Below, piece after piece: positions 37,258 through 46,034 of a stretch of 64,000 nucleotides of DNA (its first letter is position 1; each line of letters begins with the position of its first letter). The position numbers and the translations under genes are program-made. This DNA is from Dehalococcoidia bacterium (GTDB taxonomy: Bacteria > Chloroflexota > Dehalococcoidia > Lucifugimonadales > HRBIN23), in contig JANXCH010000002.1 of assembly GCA_025060295.1 (NCBI GenBank), positions 116,468 through 180,467 of the forward strand, in the 5' to 3' direction. Under the pieces are notes generated by a model that did not search any database, was not told where the DNA came from, and worked only from the letters and a program-made list of their open reading frames with translations.

Positions 37258-38355
37258 CTATTTCCCCCCCAAGATGGAGCGCATGGCAGATACCAGGGCG
37301 TCGGTGTGATGGGGCAGGCCCACGCTGATGCGGACGCACTCCACCAGGCGAGGGTGGCTGAAGGTGCGCACCAACACCCCTCGGCGCGCCAGGGCAGCGG
37401 CCACTGCGTCCCCTCTGTGGCCCGGCAGGTGCACCAACAGGAAGTTGGTCTTGGAGGGGTAAACCACTACCCCCCCGATGGCGCGCAAGGCGTGGGCCAT
37501 GCGCTCCCGCTCCTCCACCAAGGTGCGGACGCGCTGGAGAAGGGTGTCGGTATCTTCCAGGGAGGCCAGGGCTGCCAGCTCGGCAGCCACGCTGATGTTA
37601 TAGGGGGCCTTGATGGCCAGCACACGTTGGACAATCCGGGGGGACATAATGCCATAGCCTAGGCGTAGACCCGCCAATCCTGCCCACTTACTCAGGGTGC
37701 GCAGGATGACCAGGTTTTCATAGTGGGCGAGCCAGGGCACGGCCGTGAAGCCACAGAACTCGTGGTAGGTCTCGTCCACCACCACCAGGATGCCAGTCTC
37801 GGCTAGGTCTAGGACAACCTCAATAGGGGTGAGGTTGCCGGTGGGGTTGTTAGGGTTGGCAACGAACACGACCTTCGTGCGCTTGTCCACAGCGCGGCGC
37901 ACGGCGGAAGGGTCTATCTCCCACGCGGCGTCGCGGGGCACATCTACCACAATCCCCCCGTTCACCTTGGTGCAGAAGGGATACATGCCGAAGGAGGGGG
38001 AAAGGTCGATGACCTTATCTCCCGGGGAGAGGAACAAGCGCAGGAGGAGGTCAATGAGTTCGTCGCTGCCGGCCCCAGCCACCACCTGGTCGGGCTGGAC
38101 CCCTGCATAGGAGGCCAGGGCAGAGCGCAAGCGACGCTGCAGGGGGTCGGGGTAGATGTGGTATCCCGCATAAGAGCCCAGGGCTTGACACACCGCGGGG
38201 GAGGGGCCGTAGGGGTTCTCGTTGCCGTCCAGTTTGACGATGCGTTCTGGGGGAATGCCCAAACGGGCGGCTAACACCTCAGGAGGGTCTATCCCCTCGT
38301 AGGGGCGCAAGTCCAAAAGGTCGGGGCGCATCAGGTTTTCCAGTAGGGGTGGCAT
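37258..38355 (-). CDS. hisC: Histidinol-phosphate aminotransferase
   Basis: 365 aa PLP enzyme. NENPYGPSP, NPNNPTG, DETYHEF, and the PLP lysine in TLSKWAGLAGLRLGYG; RISVG near the C-terminus carries the carboxylate arginine. Position between hisD and hisB supports the HisC role over other class II aminotransferases. Confidence 0.95.
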   Translation of the reverse strand: MPPLLENLMRPDLLDLRPYEGIDPPEVLAARLGIPPERIVKLDGNENPYGPSPAVCQALGSYAGYHIYPDPLQRRLRSALASYAGVQPDQVVAGAGSDELIDLLLRLFLSPGDKVIDLSPSFGMYPFCTKVNGGIVVDVPRDAAWEIDPSAVRRAVDKRTKVVFVANPNNPTGNLTPIEVVLDLAETGILVVVDETYHEFCGFTAVPWLAHYENLVILRTLSKWAGLAGLRLGYGIMSPRIVQRVLAIKAPYNISVAAELAALASLEDTDTLLQRVRTLVEERERMAHALRAIGGVVVYPSKTNFLLVHLPGHRGDAVAAALARRGVLVRTFSHPRLVECVRISVGLPHHTDALVSAMRSILGGK

Positions 38356-38365
38356 AGGCGTCTCC

Positions 38366-39697
38366 TTAGGGGCGGTGGGTGCGCCAGCGTTTCAGGCGCA
38401 CCTGGATGGCCCGACTGTGGCCATCCAACCCCTCCGCACGGGCCAGGGTCATGGTGTCGTGGGCCAAACTGGCCATCTGCTCGGGGCTAGAGGCGACCAC
38501 ACACACGGCCTTGAGGAAATGGTGCACGCTGAGGGCGGAGGCGAAGCGGGCCGTTCCCCCGGTGGGCATCACGTGGCTGGGGCCGGCCAGGTAGTCGCCC
38601 AGGGTTTCGGGGGTGTCTTCTCCGACGAACACGCCCCCGGCGTGGTACACCTGGCTCACCCAGCGCCACGGGTCGGCGACGGCCAGGCACAGGTGCTCGG
38701 GGGCGTAGAAGTTGGCCAAGTCAAGGGCCTCTTCCAAGCTATCCACCAGAATGATGAGGCCTTGGTTGCGGAGGGCTTGGGCGGTGATGGCAGCGCGGGG
38801 GAGAGTGCGCTGTTGACGCTCTATCTCCTGCAGGAGGGGGTGCACCAGGGCCTCGTGGGTGGTGATGAGGATGGGGGAGGCCAGGGGGTCGTGCTCCGCC
38901 TGGGCCAGCAGGTCGGCGGCCAGGTAGGCAGGGGTGGCGGTAGCATCGGCGATGATGACCGTTTCGGTGGGGCCGTAGAGGCCGTCAACCCCCACCACGC
39001 CGAACACCATCTGCTTAGCCAGGGTTACAAAGATATTGCCTGGCCCGCAGACCATGTCCACTTTGGGGACGGTTGAGGTGCCGAAGGCCATGGCCGCAAT
39101 GGCTTGGGCACCTCCAATTTGGAACACCCGTGTGGCCCCCGCCAGGGCAGCGGCCCCCAGGATCCAGGGATGGGGGCCATCGGGACGCGGGGGTGTGCAC
39201 AGAATCACCTCGTCCACCCCCGCCACCAGGGCCGGCACCACTGTCATAATCACCGTGGAGGGGTAAATAGCGGTTCCGCCGGGGATGTAGATGCCCACCC
39301 GTTCCATGGGGACGAACATCTCCCCCCAGCCCCGCTGGAAATCCACCCAACTGCGGGGAAGGCAAGCGGTGTGATACTCCACGGCGCGCTCCCAGGCGGT
39401 TTCCAGGGCGGAGCGGAGGCGTCGGGGCATCTTGTGCAGGGCATCCTGGCACGCTTGGGGGGACACCTCCAAGCCTTCCACCGGCACCTTGTCCAGGCGT
39501 TCGGTGTAGAAGCGCACGGCCGTGTCCCCGTGCTGGCGCACGTCGGCCAGGATGCGCTCCACCGCCTCGCGCACGGTCAGGGGGCTGCCGAAAGCCTCTG
39601 CCAGGCGCTGAGACGCCTCGGGGGGAAGGGTGTAGTCCCCGAGGGGACGGCGGGTGAGGGCTGCTTTGCCGTTGTCATAACCCTTTACGATGCGCAC
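38366..39697 (-). CDS. hisD: Histidinol dehydrogenase
   Basis: 443 aa zinc enzyme doing the last two oxidations to histidine. GIYIPGGTAIYPSTVIMTVVPA, VCGPGNIFVTLAK, AEHDPLASPILIT and YAPEHL are family marks; the zinc residues lie in QAEHD and the C-terminal GLDGHSRAI. GTG 39697 is chosen: GAGGAG lies 8 bases upstream, and VRIVKGYD fits a family N-terminus. It overlaps the end of the upstream gene by 13 bases. Confidence 0.95.
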   Translation of the reverse strand: MRIVKGYDNGKAALTRRPLGDYTLPPEASQRLAEAFGSPLTVREAVERILADVRQHGDTAVRFYTERLDKVPVEGLEVSPQACQDALHKMPRRLRSALETAWERAVEYHTACLPRSWVDFQRGWGEMFVPMERVGIYIPGGTAIYPSTVIMTVVPALVAGVDEVILCTPPRPDGPHPWILGAAALAGATRVFQIGGAQAIAAMAFGTSTVPKVDMVCGPGNIFVTLAKQMVFGVVGVDGLYGPTETVIIADATATPAYLAADLLAQAEHDPLASPILITTHEALVHPLLQEIERQQRTLPRAAITAQALRNQGLIILVDSLEEALDLANFYAPEHLCLAVADPWRWVSQVYHAGGVFVGEDTPETLGDYLAGPSHVMPTGGTARFASALSVHHFLKAVCVVASSPEQMASLAHDTMTLARAEGLDGHSRAIQVRLKRWRTHRP

Positions 39698-40437
39698 GCT
39701 AGCCACTCCTCTGCCTTTTGCGCCCAGGTGCGCTGGCACGCCTGGGCGAAGCGGGCGACCTCCTGGGGAGAGACCCGCGCCCACAGGCTGGCCAAACCCG
39801 CCTGGGGATCGCGCAGAAACGCCTCGGCGATATGGTGGGCAAGGGGGTTACCATGGGGAAACAGCCGGCGGGTGAAGTTGCGCAAGCGCTCCCAGGCGAA
39901 GGGGCGTCCGCACACCTCTTGCACGATGCTCCGCCAGCGCCCCAAGTCCTGCGCGGGGAGGAAGGGCAGGTGGACCTGCCCTTCGCTGCCGTCCAGCAGG
40001 GGCAGAAGCGGTTGCACCTGGGGGTGCACCTGCTGGTCCAGGCTTAGTTGCAGGGCGCGGTCCAGCACCTGCCCCTCTTCCGGTATGGGGAAAAGGGTGG
40101 TGTTGCCGAAGAAGGGGCGAAAGATGTGCACCACCCACGCCATATCGGCGATAAGGTGGGAGAAGTACCCCAGCAGGAAGGCTTGGGTCGCCTCGTCTAG
40201 AGCTGTGGGGTAGCGCAGGTGGGGATAGACTTGGAAGAGGCCGGTGATGCCTGCCGTAACCTCCTGGCTGGAGAGGGGGGCGAAGTGGGTCTCCTCCCGA
40301 GGGGCACGGGTCATAGCGCGAATGTCGGGGGCGGTGGCCCCCAGCAGAAACACCCCCAGGTGCCGGTGCACAAGGGGATGGGGGAAGCCCTGGGCGCACT
40401 CCCACGCTAGGGCCAGGTGATAGGTCAGGTTAGGCAT
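39685..40437 (-). CDS. Zinc-dependent phospholipase C-like protein
   Basis: 250 aa. N-terminal MPNLTYHLALAWE...HRHLGVFLLGATAPDIRAM and FLLGYFSHLIADMAWVVHIF match the zinc-dependent phospholipase C/S1-P1 nuclease-like fold with histidine and aspartate metal ligands. No signal peptide, so it is probably cytosolic and its substrate is unknown. It sits inside the histidine cluster, 8 bases after hisG and overlapping hisD by 13 bases, so it is translated with them; no histidine-pathway step is missing that it would obviously fill. Confidence 0.75.
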   Translation of the reverse strand: MPNLTYHLALAWECAQGFPHPLVHRHLGVFLLGATAPDIRAMTRAPREETHFAPLSSQEVTAGITGLFQVYPHLRYPTALDEATQAFLLGYFSHLIADMAWVVHIFRPFFGNTTLFPIPEEGQVLDRALQLSLDQQVHPQVQPLLPLLDGSEGQVHLPFLPAQDLGRWRSIVQEVCGRPFAWERLRNFTRRLFPHGNPLAHHIAEAFLRDPQAGLASLWARVSPQEVARFAQACQRTWAQKAEEWLACAS

Positions 40438-40445
40438 GGCCTCTC

Positions 40446-41468
40446 CTACAGGGCCTCCAACGCCTGCAGGAGGCGTTGATAGGCCTGACAGGTCTCCTGG
40501 AAGAAGTAGGCCGACTGGACGACGGTGATGCCGTTGCCCCCCATGCGACGCAGGTGCTCCACCGCTTCCAGCAGGCTCTGTTTGGGCACCAGGACAGTTA
40601 CAGCATACCAGCCCCGCCCGTCGGCACTGAAGACGGGGGCGATGGTGGGGCCTTGCACTCCGGCCACCTCCCGTCGGCGCAGGACATGGGCTGCCACTGC
40701 CTCGGCCGACTCCCCCTGGAGGTTGGCGGTAACCTGGTAGTACTCCTGGGCGCGCAGGTGGGCCTCCATCCGCTCCAAGAGCACGCGGGCCAGGGCCAGG
40801 CGCTGGGGATCTTCCTTTAGGCGCACGAGGTTGCCGATGAGGCACGCCTGGGACGAGAGGATGACCCCGTCAGAAAGGGGTTTGAGGCGGTTCTCCCGCA
40901 AAGTGGTGCCACTGGAGGAGATATCCACAATGAGGTCGGCGAAGCCCACCACGGGTGCTACCTCCAAGGTGCCGCTGGAGGGAACGATGGTGAAATAGGT
41001 AACGCCCCGCTGGATGAGGAATTGCTGGGCCAAACGGGGGTATTTGGTGGCGATGCGCAGGGTGCGCCCCCGCTCCCGGAACTCCCAGGCGAGGTCGGCC
41101 AGGTCTGCAGTGCTGGTTACATCCACCCAGGCGTCGGGCACGGCCACCACCAGGTCGCATCGCCCGTACCCTAGATCGTGGAGGAGCACCGCGGCTGGCC
41201 CCCCCTCTCGGTGGACCTCTAAGAAGCGGTCTAAACCCACGATGCCCAGGTCGGCGGTGCCCTCCTCCACCTTCAGGGCGATGTCGGTGGTGCGCTGGAA
41301 GAGCACCAGCACTCCCGGCACGCCCCCCAGGTGGGCGGTGTAGCGCCGGGCGCTGGAGCGTTCCACAGGAACCCCACACGCCCCTAAGAAGCGGAGGGTC
41401 GGCTCGTGGAGTTCGCCGTCGCTGGGGATGGCAAGGCGCAAACGGTCTTCACGGCCAGAAGTAGTCAC
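40446..41468 (-). CDS. hisG: ATP phosphoribosyltransferase, long form
   Basis: 340 aa. First, feedback-controlled step of histidine synthesis. Catalytic periplasmic-binding-like core (LRLAIPSDGEL, ADLGIVGLDR, VVGFADLIVDISSSGTTLRENRLK) followed by a C-terminal HisG_C regulatory domain (GPTIAPVFSADGRGWYAVTV...GGNGITVV). GTG 41468 is chosen with AAGGTGG upstream; an alternative GTG is at 41477. The first 20 bases overlap hisZ. Having the regulatory domain next to a hisZ-like gene is unusual. Confidence 0.92.
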   Translation of the reverse strand: MTTSGREDRLRLAIPSDGELHEPTLRFLGACGVPVERSSARRYTAHLGGVPGVLVLFQRTTDIALKVEEGTADLGIVGLDRFLEVHREGGPAAVLLHDLGYGRCDLVVAVPDAWVDVTSTADLADLAWEFRERGRTLRIATKYPRLAQQFLIQRGVTYFTIVPSSGTLEVAPVVGFADLIVDISSSGTTLRENRLKPLSDGVILSSQACLIGNLVRLKEDPQRLALARVLLERMEAHLRAQEYYQVTANLQGESAEAVAAHVLRRREVAGVQGPTIAPVFSADGRGWYAVTVLVPKQSLLEAVEHLRRMGGNGITVVQSAYFFQETCQAYQRLLQALEAL

Positions 41469-42846
41469 AAGAGCCACCTTTGTGCACCACCACAATGGCA
41501 TGCCCCTGTTGTGCCCATCCCTGACGCTCGGCGGGGGAGAGGGGGGCAAAAGCCACCGCTACGGCATCCCCCCCGAACCGGAGAGCCTCAGCGATACGCA
41601 GGGCGTCGGGATAGGCGTCGGCGTCGGCAGGGGCAACGAGCACCCGCCGGGGACTGCGCCGGGGCGCCACAGAGGGCGACACCTCCATCAGCCGCTCCAA
41701 GCTCAGAGCGAAGCCCAGGGCGGGCACATCCTCTCCCAGTCCCAGAGCACTCACCAGGCCGTCGTAACGGCCACCCCCGGCCACCACCTGCCCCGTGGGG
41801 GTGTGCACCACCTCAAAGACCATACCCGTGTAATAGGCGATGTCCCGCACCAGAGCCAAGTCTAGCAGCAAGGGCATGCCCGGCGAGCGATGCAGGGTCA
41901 GGGTGTCCAGGAGGGCCTCCACCTCTACTAGGGGGGCGGGGTCCAGATTCCAGTGGCGCGCCAGGGCATAGGCCTCCGCAAGCACCTGGTGAGGCTCGCC
42001 CCGTAGGCGCGCCAGGTCTGTGAGGAAGTGCACTGCCTTCTGGAAACGGGGAGGCTCGTCCAAAGCGTGGAGTTTGCGGGCCAGGCGAGCCAGAATTTCC
42101 TCGCGGGTGCGTCCCCCAAATAGAGGGGACACCGCCTCCTTGTCGCCTGGGGAGGGGGAGTCCACACCCCCATTAAGGGTGGAGACGAGGGCTTCCAGGT
42201 CGGCTGGGGGACCGGCACCGCGGAAGAGGGCCAGGCTGTGGGCCTGTTCCAGCAGGCGTTGAGGGCCGTGCTCCCCACTGCGGAGAAGGGGTATACCCCT
42301 GAGCAAAAGGGCTTGGGCACGGCTGGAGAGGCCAAAGGGGGCCAGCAGGCGATCCAGACACCCCCGATGCCCCACCGTCAGGACAAACCCCGTCCCCTTC
42401 AGGGCGAGGATGCACTCCTGGGTCAGAGCCAGTAGTTCCGCATCCGCACGGGAGCCGGAGGCCCCGATCATCTCCGCTCCCACTTGGGTGAACTGGCGCA
42501 AAGCGTGCGGGGAGGGATCGAAACGGAACACGGGCCCAACATAATGCCAGCGCACGGGGAGGGGCAGGCCCGAGCGCACCTCTAGGAAACGGCGCATGAC
42601 GGCGGTGGTGAACTCGGGGCGCAGGGCCACCACCTGTCCCCCCGGCTCGGTGAAGGAGTAAAGGCGGGTGATGAGTTCCGCCCCCGACTTGCGTAGGAAC
42701 AGGTCGGTGCGCTCCAGGAAGGGGGTATCGATCCAGGCATACCCATAGGAGCGGAGGACCTGCTGCAGGGCCTCCACCGCGGTGTGCCGCTGCATACAGG
42801 CCTCTTCGTCCCAATCCCGCATCCCAGCCAGGTGCAGGGGTTGCAC
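41449..42846 (-). CDS. hisZ: HisZ-like class II synthetase paralogue (ATP phosphoribosyltransferase regulatory subunit, or divergent HisRS)
   Basis: 465 aa. Core of a histidyl-tRNA synthetase: GYAWIDTPFLERTDLF, motif-2-like LRPEFTTAVMRRF, GGGRYDGL, and motif-3-like GFALSLERL. The HisRS signature RGLDYYT reads VRDIAYYTG, and motif 2 resembles HisZ more than the RPEGT of true synthetases. It keeps a C-terminal anticodon-binding-like domain (RRVLVAPADADAYPDALRIAEAL) that HisZ usually lacks. GTG 42846 has AGGAG 6-7 bases upstream. Heads the his cluster, which supports HisZ. Confidence 0.75.
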   Translation of the reverse strand: MQPLHLAGMRDWDEEACMQRHTAVEALQQVLRSYGYAWIDTPFLERTDLFLRKSGAELITRLYSFTEPGGQVVALRPEFTTAVMRRFLEVRSGLPLPVRWHYVGPVFRFDPSPHALRQFTQVGAEMIGASGSRADAELLALTQECILALKGTGFVLTVGHRGCLDRLLAPFGLSSRAQALLLRGIPLLRSGEHGPQRLLEQAHSLALFRGAGPPADLEALVSTLNGGVDSPSPGDKEAVSPLFGGRTREEILARLARKLHALDEPPRFQKAVHFLTDLARLRGEPHQVLAEAYALARHWNLDPAPLVEVEALLDTLTLHRSPGMPLLLDLALVRDIAYYTGMVFEVVHTPTGQVVAGGGRYDGLVSALGLGEDVPALGFALSLERLMEVSPSVAPRRSPRRVLVAPADADAYPDALRIAEALRFGGDAVAVAFAPLSPAERQGWAQQGHAIVVVHKGGSCDYFWP

Positions 42847-42864
42847 AGCCGTCTCCTGAAGGCT

Positions 42865-42870
42865 ATTGTA
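42865..42870 (-). promoter_or_regulatory. -10 element for the his cluster
   Basis: TACAAT on the minus strand, 18 bases before the hisZ GTG, leaving room for a short leader with AGGAG. No clear -35; TTTTGCGC precedes it. Confidence 0.4.
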
Positions 42871-42946
42871 GCGCAAAAGCCCTTGCTGACGGGGCGGGAA
42901 GGGCTTATCCCCCCTTTACGACGGGTCGCCTCCTCTGCGGGCCAAT

Positions 42947-43744
42947 CTACTGGCCCCGGAAGGTGGGTTGGCGCTTCTCCAGGAAGGCGGAAACCGCCTC
43001 CCGATGGTCGTCGGTAAGGAAGGTGATGCCCTCCAGGGAGAGGGAGGTGTCCAGCACCAGGTTCATATACTCCTTTACAATCTTGTTCACGGAGTATTTG
43101 GTCCACTTGATGGCCTTGGTCGGCCCTTTGGCCAAACGGGTGGCGAACTTGAGGGCCTCCTCCAGGGCCTGGCCTTCGGGCACCACCTTGTTGATGAGGC
43201 CGATGCGCTCGGCCTCGTCGGCCGTTAGAAGGTCGCCGGTCAGTAGGTACTGCTTGGCCCGTGCCACACCGCACAGCAGGGGCCAAATCACTGCTCCCCC
43301 GTCTCCCGCCACCAGGCCCACCCGCACATGGGGGTCGCCGATGCGCGCGTTGCGGGCGGCGAAGATGACATCGCAGAACAGGGCCAAAGTCGCCCCCAGG
43401 CCTACGGCGTCGCCGTTGACGGCGGCCACAATGGGGGCTTCCACCTCCAGCATGTTGCGGATGAGGTGGCGTCCTCCGCGGGTGGGCGAGATGCCCCGCA
43501 CCGGGTCAAACCCCCGCTCCCGCATGCCCTGGATGTCGCCCCCGGCGCAGAAGGCCCTCCCGGCCCCTGTCAGCACGATCGCTCGCACCTCCGGATCCCG
43601 GTCCAGGTCCACCCAGATATCCTCCACCTCCAGGTGCATAGGCGGGTGGATGGCGTTCAGGCGGTCGGGGCGATTGAGCGTCACGATGGCGACGCCGTCC
43701 TGCTTCTCCACCTTCAGAAACTGGTAGCGACCGTAGTCGGGCAT
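42947..43744 (-). CDS. Enoyl-CoA hydratase/isomerase family protein
   Basis: 265 aa crotonase-fold protein. VTLNRPDRLNAI, oxyanion loop AFCAGGDIQGMRERG, APIVAAVNGDAVGLGATLALFCDVIFAARNARIGDPHVRVGLVAGDGG. Usual active-site glutamates are partly replaced (IGDPHV, AGDGG), so true hydratase activity is uncertain; isomerase or other CoA-thioester chemistry is possible. AAAGGAGG lies 5 bases before ATG 43744. Confidence 0.9.
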   Translation of the reverse strand: MPDYGRYQFLKVEKQDGVAIVTLNRPDRLNAIHPPMHLEVEDIWVDLDRDPEVRAIVLTGAGRAFCAGGDIQGMRERGFDPVRGISPTRGGRHLIRNMLEVEAPIVAAVNGDAVGLGATLALFCDVIFAARNARIGDPHVRVGLVAGDGGAVIWPLLCGVARAKQYLLTGDLLTADEAERIGLINKVVPEGQALEEALKFATRLAKGPTKAIKWTKYSVNKIVKEYMNLVLDTSLSLEGITFLTDDHREAVSAFLEKRQPTFRGQ

Positions 43745-43809
43745 GCCCACCTCCTTTGCCTGGTATGTGCGCTGGGAACCTTGCGGGGTAGTTTCAAGGA
43801 TAGCATAGA

Positions 43810-43828
43810 CCCCTCTGTTTTAGAGGGG
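43810..43828 (-). terminator. Hairpin at the end of the amidase gene
   Basis: CCCCTCT and AGAGGGG (7 bp, loop of 5) overlapping the amidase stop codon. No U-tract follows, so it is weak. Confidence 0.3.
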
Positions 43829-45244
43829 GGGTCTACGGGTGCGGTCGGGGAGGATCTGCTCCAGGGCATAGCCCACCCGTAGGATAGTGGCCTCCTCAAA
43901 GGGGCGGCCGACGATCTGGAGGCCGATGGGGAGGCCCTCGTGGCTCAGGGCACAGGGCACCGAGAGGGCTGGCAAACCGGTGAGGTTGAAGGGGCTGACA
44001 AAACGGGTAAGGGCGGTGCGCACATCCACCGAGCGCCCCGCAATAGTCACCCGCTCCGCCCCAATGGGCGGGGCGGGCACCGGGCATGTGGGGAGCAGAA
44101 GGGCATCCACTTTTTGCAGGAGGGATAAGACGGTCTGGATAGCTGTGCGCCGCACCTGGTGGGCCTTCAGGTAGAGGGTGCCGGGGAGGGCCATGCCCGC
44201 CACCAGGCGCAGGCGCACATCCTCGCCGTAGTCGAGGGGGCGCTCCCGTACCCAGCGTTGGTGAATAGCTGACGCTTCGGCCATAAGAATGGTCAGGTGC
44301 GCGCCGGGTAGCGCCTCTGCTCCCTCCCAGGTTACCTCCTCTATCCGTGCCCCCAGACCCTCCAAGGTGTGCAGAGCGGTGGCGAAGGCCGTCTCCACAT
44401 CGGTGTCCATTAGGCCGAAGGTGTCCCCGCCCAGTACCCCCAGCACCAGGCCCTCCACGCCTCTTGTCAGCCCATCCAGGTAGTTGGGGACAGGGTGGGA
44501 TGCAGAGGCGGGGTCCACGGGGTCATACCCGGCGATGACGGATAGGAGCAGGGCAAGGTCTTCGACGGTGCGGGCCATGGGCCCTACATGATCTAACGAC
44601 CAGGCCAGGGGGAACACCCCCCGACGGCTCACCCGCCCGTAGGTGGGCTTGAGGCCTACGATACCACACAGGGCTGCGGGGATACGGATGGAGCCTCCCG
44701 TATCCGTCCCCAGGGAGAGGGGGCACATTCCCGCCGCTAGGGCCGCCCCCGAGCCCCCCGAGGATCCGCCCGGGATGCGGGAGGTGTCCCAGGGGTTGCG
44801 GGTGGCCCCATAGTGGGGGTTGGTGGTGGTGATGCCATAAGCAAACTCGTGGAGGTTGAGTTTCCCGAGCAGGATAGCCCCCGCCTCCTTGAGACGGCGC
44901 ACCACAAGCGCATCCTCTTGGGGGGTGTGGGTGCACAGGATACGGCTTCCCACAGTGGTGGGCAGGCCGGCCGTATGGAAGATGTCCTTCAGGGCGATGG
45001 GCACACCGTGCAGGGGGCCGCGCCACGCACCCCGTTGCGCCTCGGACTCCAGGCGGCGGGCCTCTTGGAGTGCCGCCTCCGGATACAGGGCGATGTAGGC
45101 GTTCAGGGTGGAGTTGAGGGCGTCACTCCGCTCCAGGCAGGCTCGGGTCAGTTCCACGGGGGAGAGACGCTTGCGCCGAATGAGGCGGGCTGCCTCCCGT
45201 GCGGAAAGCCAATGGAGATCTGGGGAATCGGTTCGTGAACGCAC
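43820..45244 (-). CDS. Amidase signature family protein
   Basis: 474 aa. Full Lys-Ser-Ser triad with family spacing: K86 (IALKDIF), S161 (GGSSGGSGAA) and S185 (GTDTGGSIRIP). Resembles GatA, but the GatA-type SLDQIGP reads SLDHVGP, and it lies apart from gatB, so I treat it as a general amidase. GTG start. The methyltransferase gene ends 11 bases upstream and may be co-transcribed. Confidence 0.88.
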   Translation of the reverse strand: MRSRTDSPDLHWLSAREAARLIRRKRLSPVELTRACLERSDALNSTLNAYIALYPEAALQEARRLESEAQRGAWRGPLHGVPIALKDIFHTAGLPTTVGSRILCTHTPQEDALVVRRLKEAGAILLGKLNLHEFAYGITTTNPHYGATRNPWDTSRIPGGSSGGSGAALAAGMCPLSLGTDTGGSIRIPAALCGIVGLKPTYGRVSRRGVFPLAWSLDHVGPMARTVEDLALLLSVIAGYDPVDPASASHPVPNYLDGLTRGVEGLVLGVLGGDTFGLMDTDVETAFATALHTLEGLGARIEEVTWEGAEALPGAHLTILMAEASAIHQRWVRERPLDYGEDVRLRLVAGMALPGTLYLKAHQVRRTAIQTVLSLLQKVDALLLPTCPVPAPPIGAERVTIAGRSVDVRTALTRFVSPFNLTGLPALSVPCALSHEGLPIGLQIVGRPFEEATILRVGYALEQILPDRTRRPPL

Positions 45245-45255
45245 AGTGCACCTGC

Positions 45256-45873
45256 CTACAACGTCTTGGTCGCGCGCAGGATTACCAGCACGCCCCCCAG
45301 GTAGCGCTCGAGTCGATCAAGGGCGAAGCCTGCTCGCTTAACCAGGGCCACCGTATCCCTGTTGAGATGGCACCCCCCAGCCAGGTGCTTCCATAAGGGG
45401 GTTATGACATGCTGCACCCATGCCAGTGGCTGTCGGGGGGAGCGCACGTGCTCCAAAGCGACCAAGCTTCCCCCAGGACGGAGCACCCGATACACCTCCC
45501 CCAGGGCCCGCAGGGGCTCAGGGATGGTGCACAGAACCAGTTGAAATACCACCAGTCCGAAGGTGGCATTGCCAAAGGGGAGTGCCTGGGCGTCCCCTTG
45601 CACAAGGAGGAGGGGGTGGTGCCTTCGCAGAGCTCTGTGCCGGGCCCGCTCTAAAGCGGGGCGTTGGGGGTCTAGGCCCACCACCGCCTGCCCAGGGGCG
45701 TAGGCTTGTAAGCCCAAGCCAGTCCCCACGCCCACCTCCAGGGCCGTCTGGTGAGGGATGCCTGTGAGCAGACGGCGTCGCAACGTGGCCAGGCCCAGGC
45801 GCTCCAGGGGGATAAGGCCCCAGTCGTACACAGCCTCACAGAGCCCCACATCCATTCTCCTGGGGAGAATCAT
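45256..45873 (-). CDS. SAM-dependent methyltransferase
   Basis: 205 aa class I methyltransferase. Motif I ALEVGVGTGLGLQAYAPG, acidic loop GLDP, VQGDAQALPF and YRVLRPGGSLVALEHV. Similar in layout to small phospholipid/ubiquinone-type methyltransferases; the substrate is not determinable. GGAAGGAA precedes ATG 45873. Divergent from gatB. Confidence 0.85.
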   Translation of the reverse strand: MILPRRMDVGLCEAVYDWGLIPLERLGLATLRRRLLTGIPHQTALEVGVGTGLGLQAYAPGQAVVGLDPQRPALERARHRALRRHHPLLLVQGDAQALPFGNATFGLVVFQLVLCTIPEPLRALGEVYRVLRPGGSLVALEHVRSPRQPLAWVQHVITPLWKHLAGGCHLNRDTVALVKRAGFALDRLERYLGGVLVILRATKTL

Positions 45874-45978
45874 GTTCCTTCCACTCTATCTATGTGTTGG
45901 GGTCAGCGTCAAGGGTAAGGAGGACTGTATCGTTCCTAGCAGGGGGGTTGGGGGTCTGAAACCCGCTCAGGCGTCCTT

Positions 45979-45987
45979 TGCTATGAT
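45979..45987 (+). promoter_or_regulatory. Extended -10 promoter for gatB
   Basis: TGC TATGAT (TATGAT 45982-45987) 48 bases before the gatB start; no good -35 at standard spacing. Confidence 0.4.
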
Positions 45988-46034
45988 AAAAGGCCGAGGA
46001 CGGGCTTCCACCTTTGACTATGGGGAGGATGCGC

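Noticed and set aside
43820..45244. Calling this amidase GatA because gatB is nearby
   Set aside because: It is on the opposite strand, with SLDHVGP in place of the GatA SLDQIGP, and the second amidase looks equally GatA-like; neither can be named.
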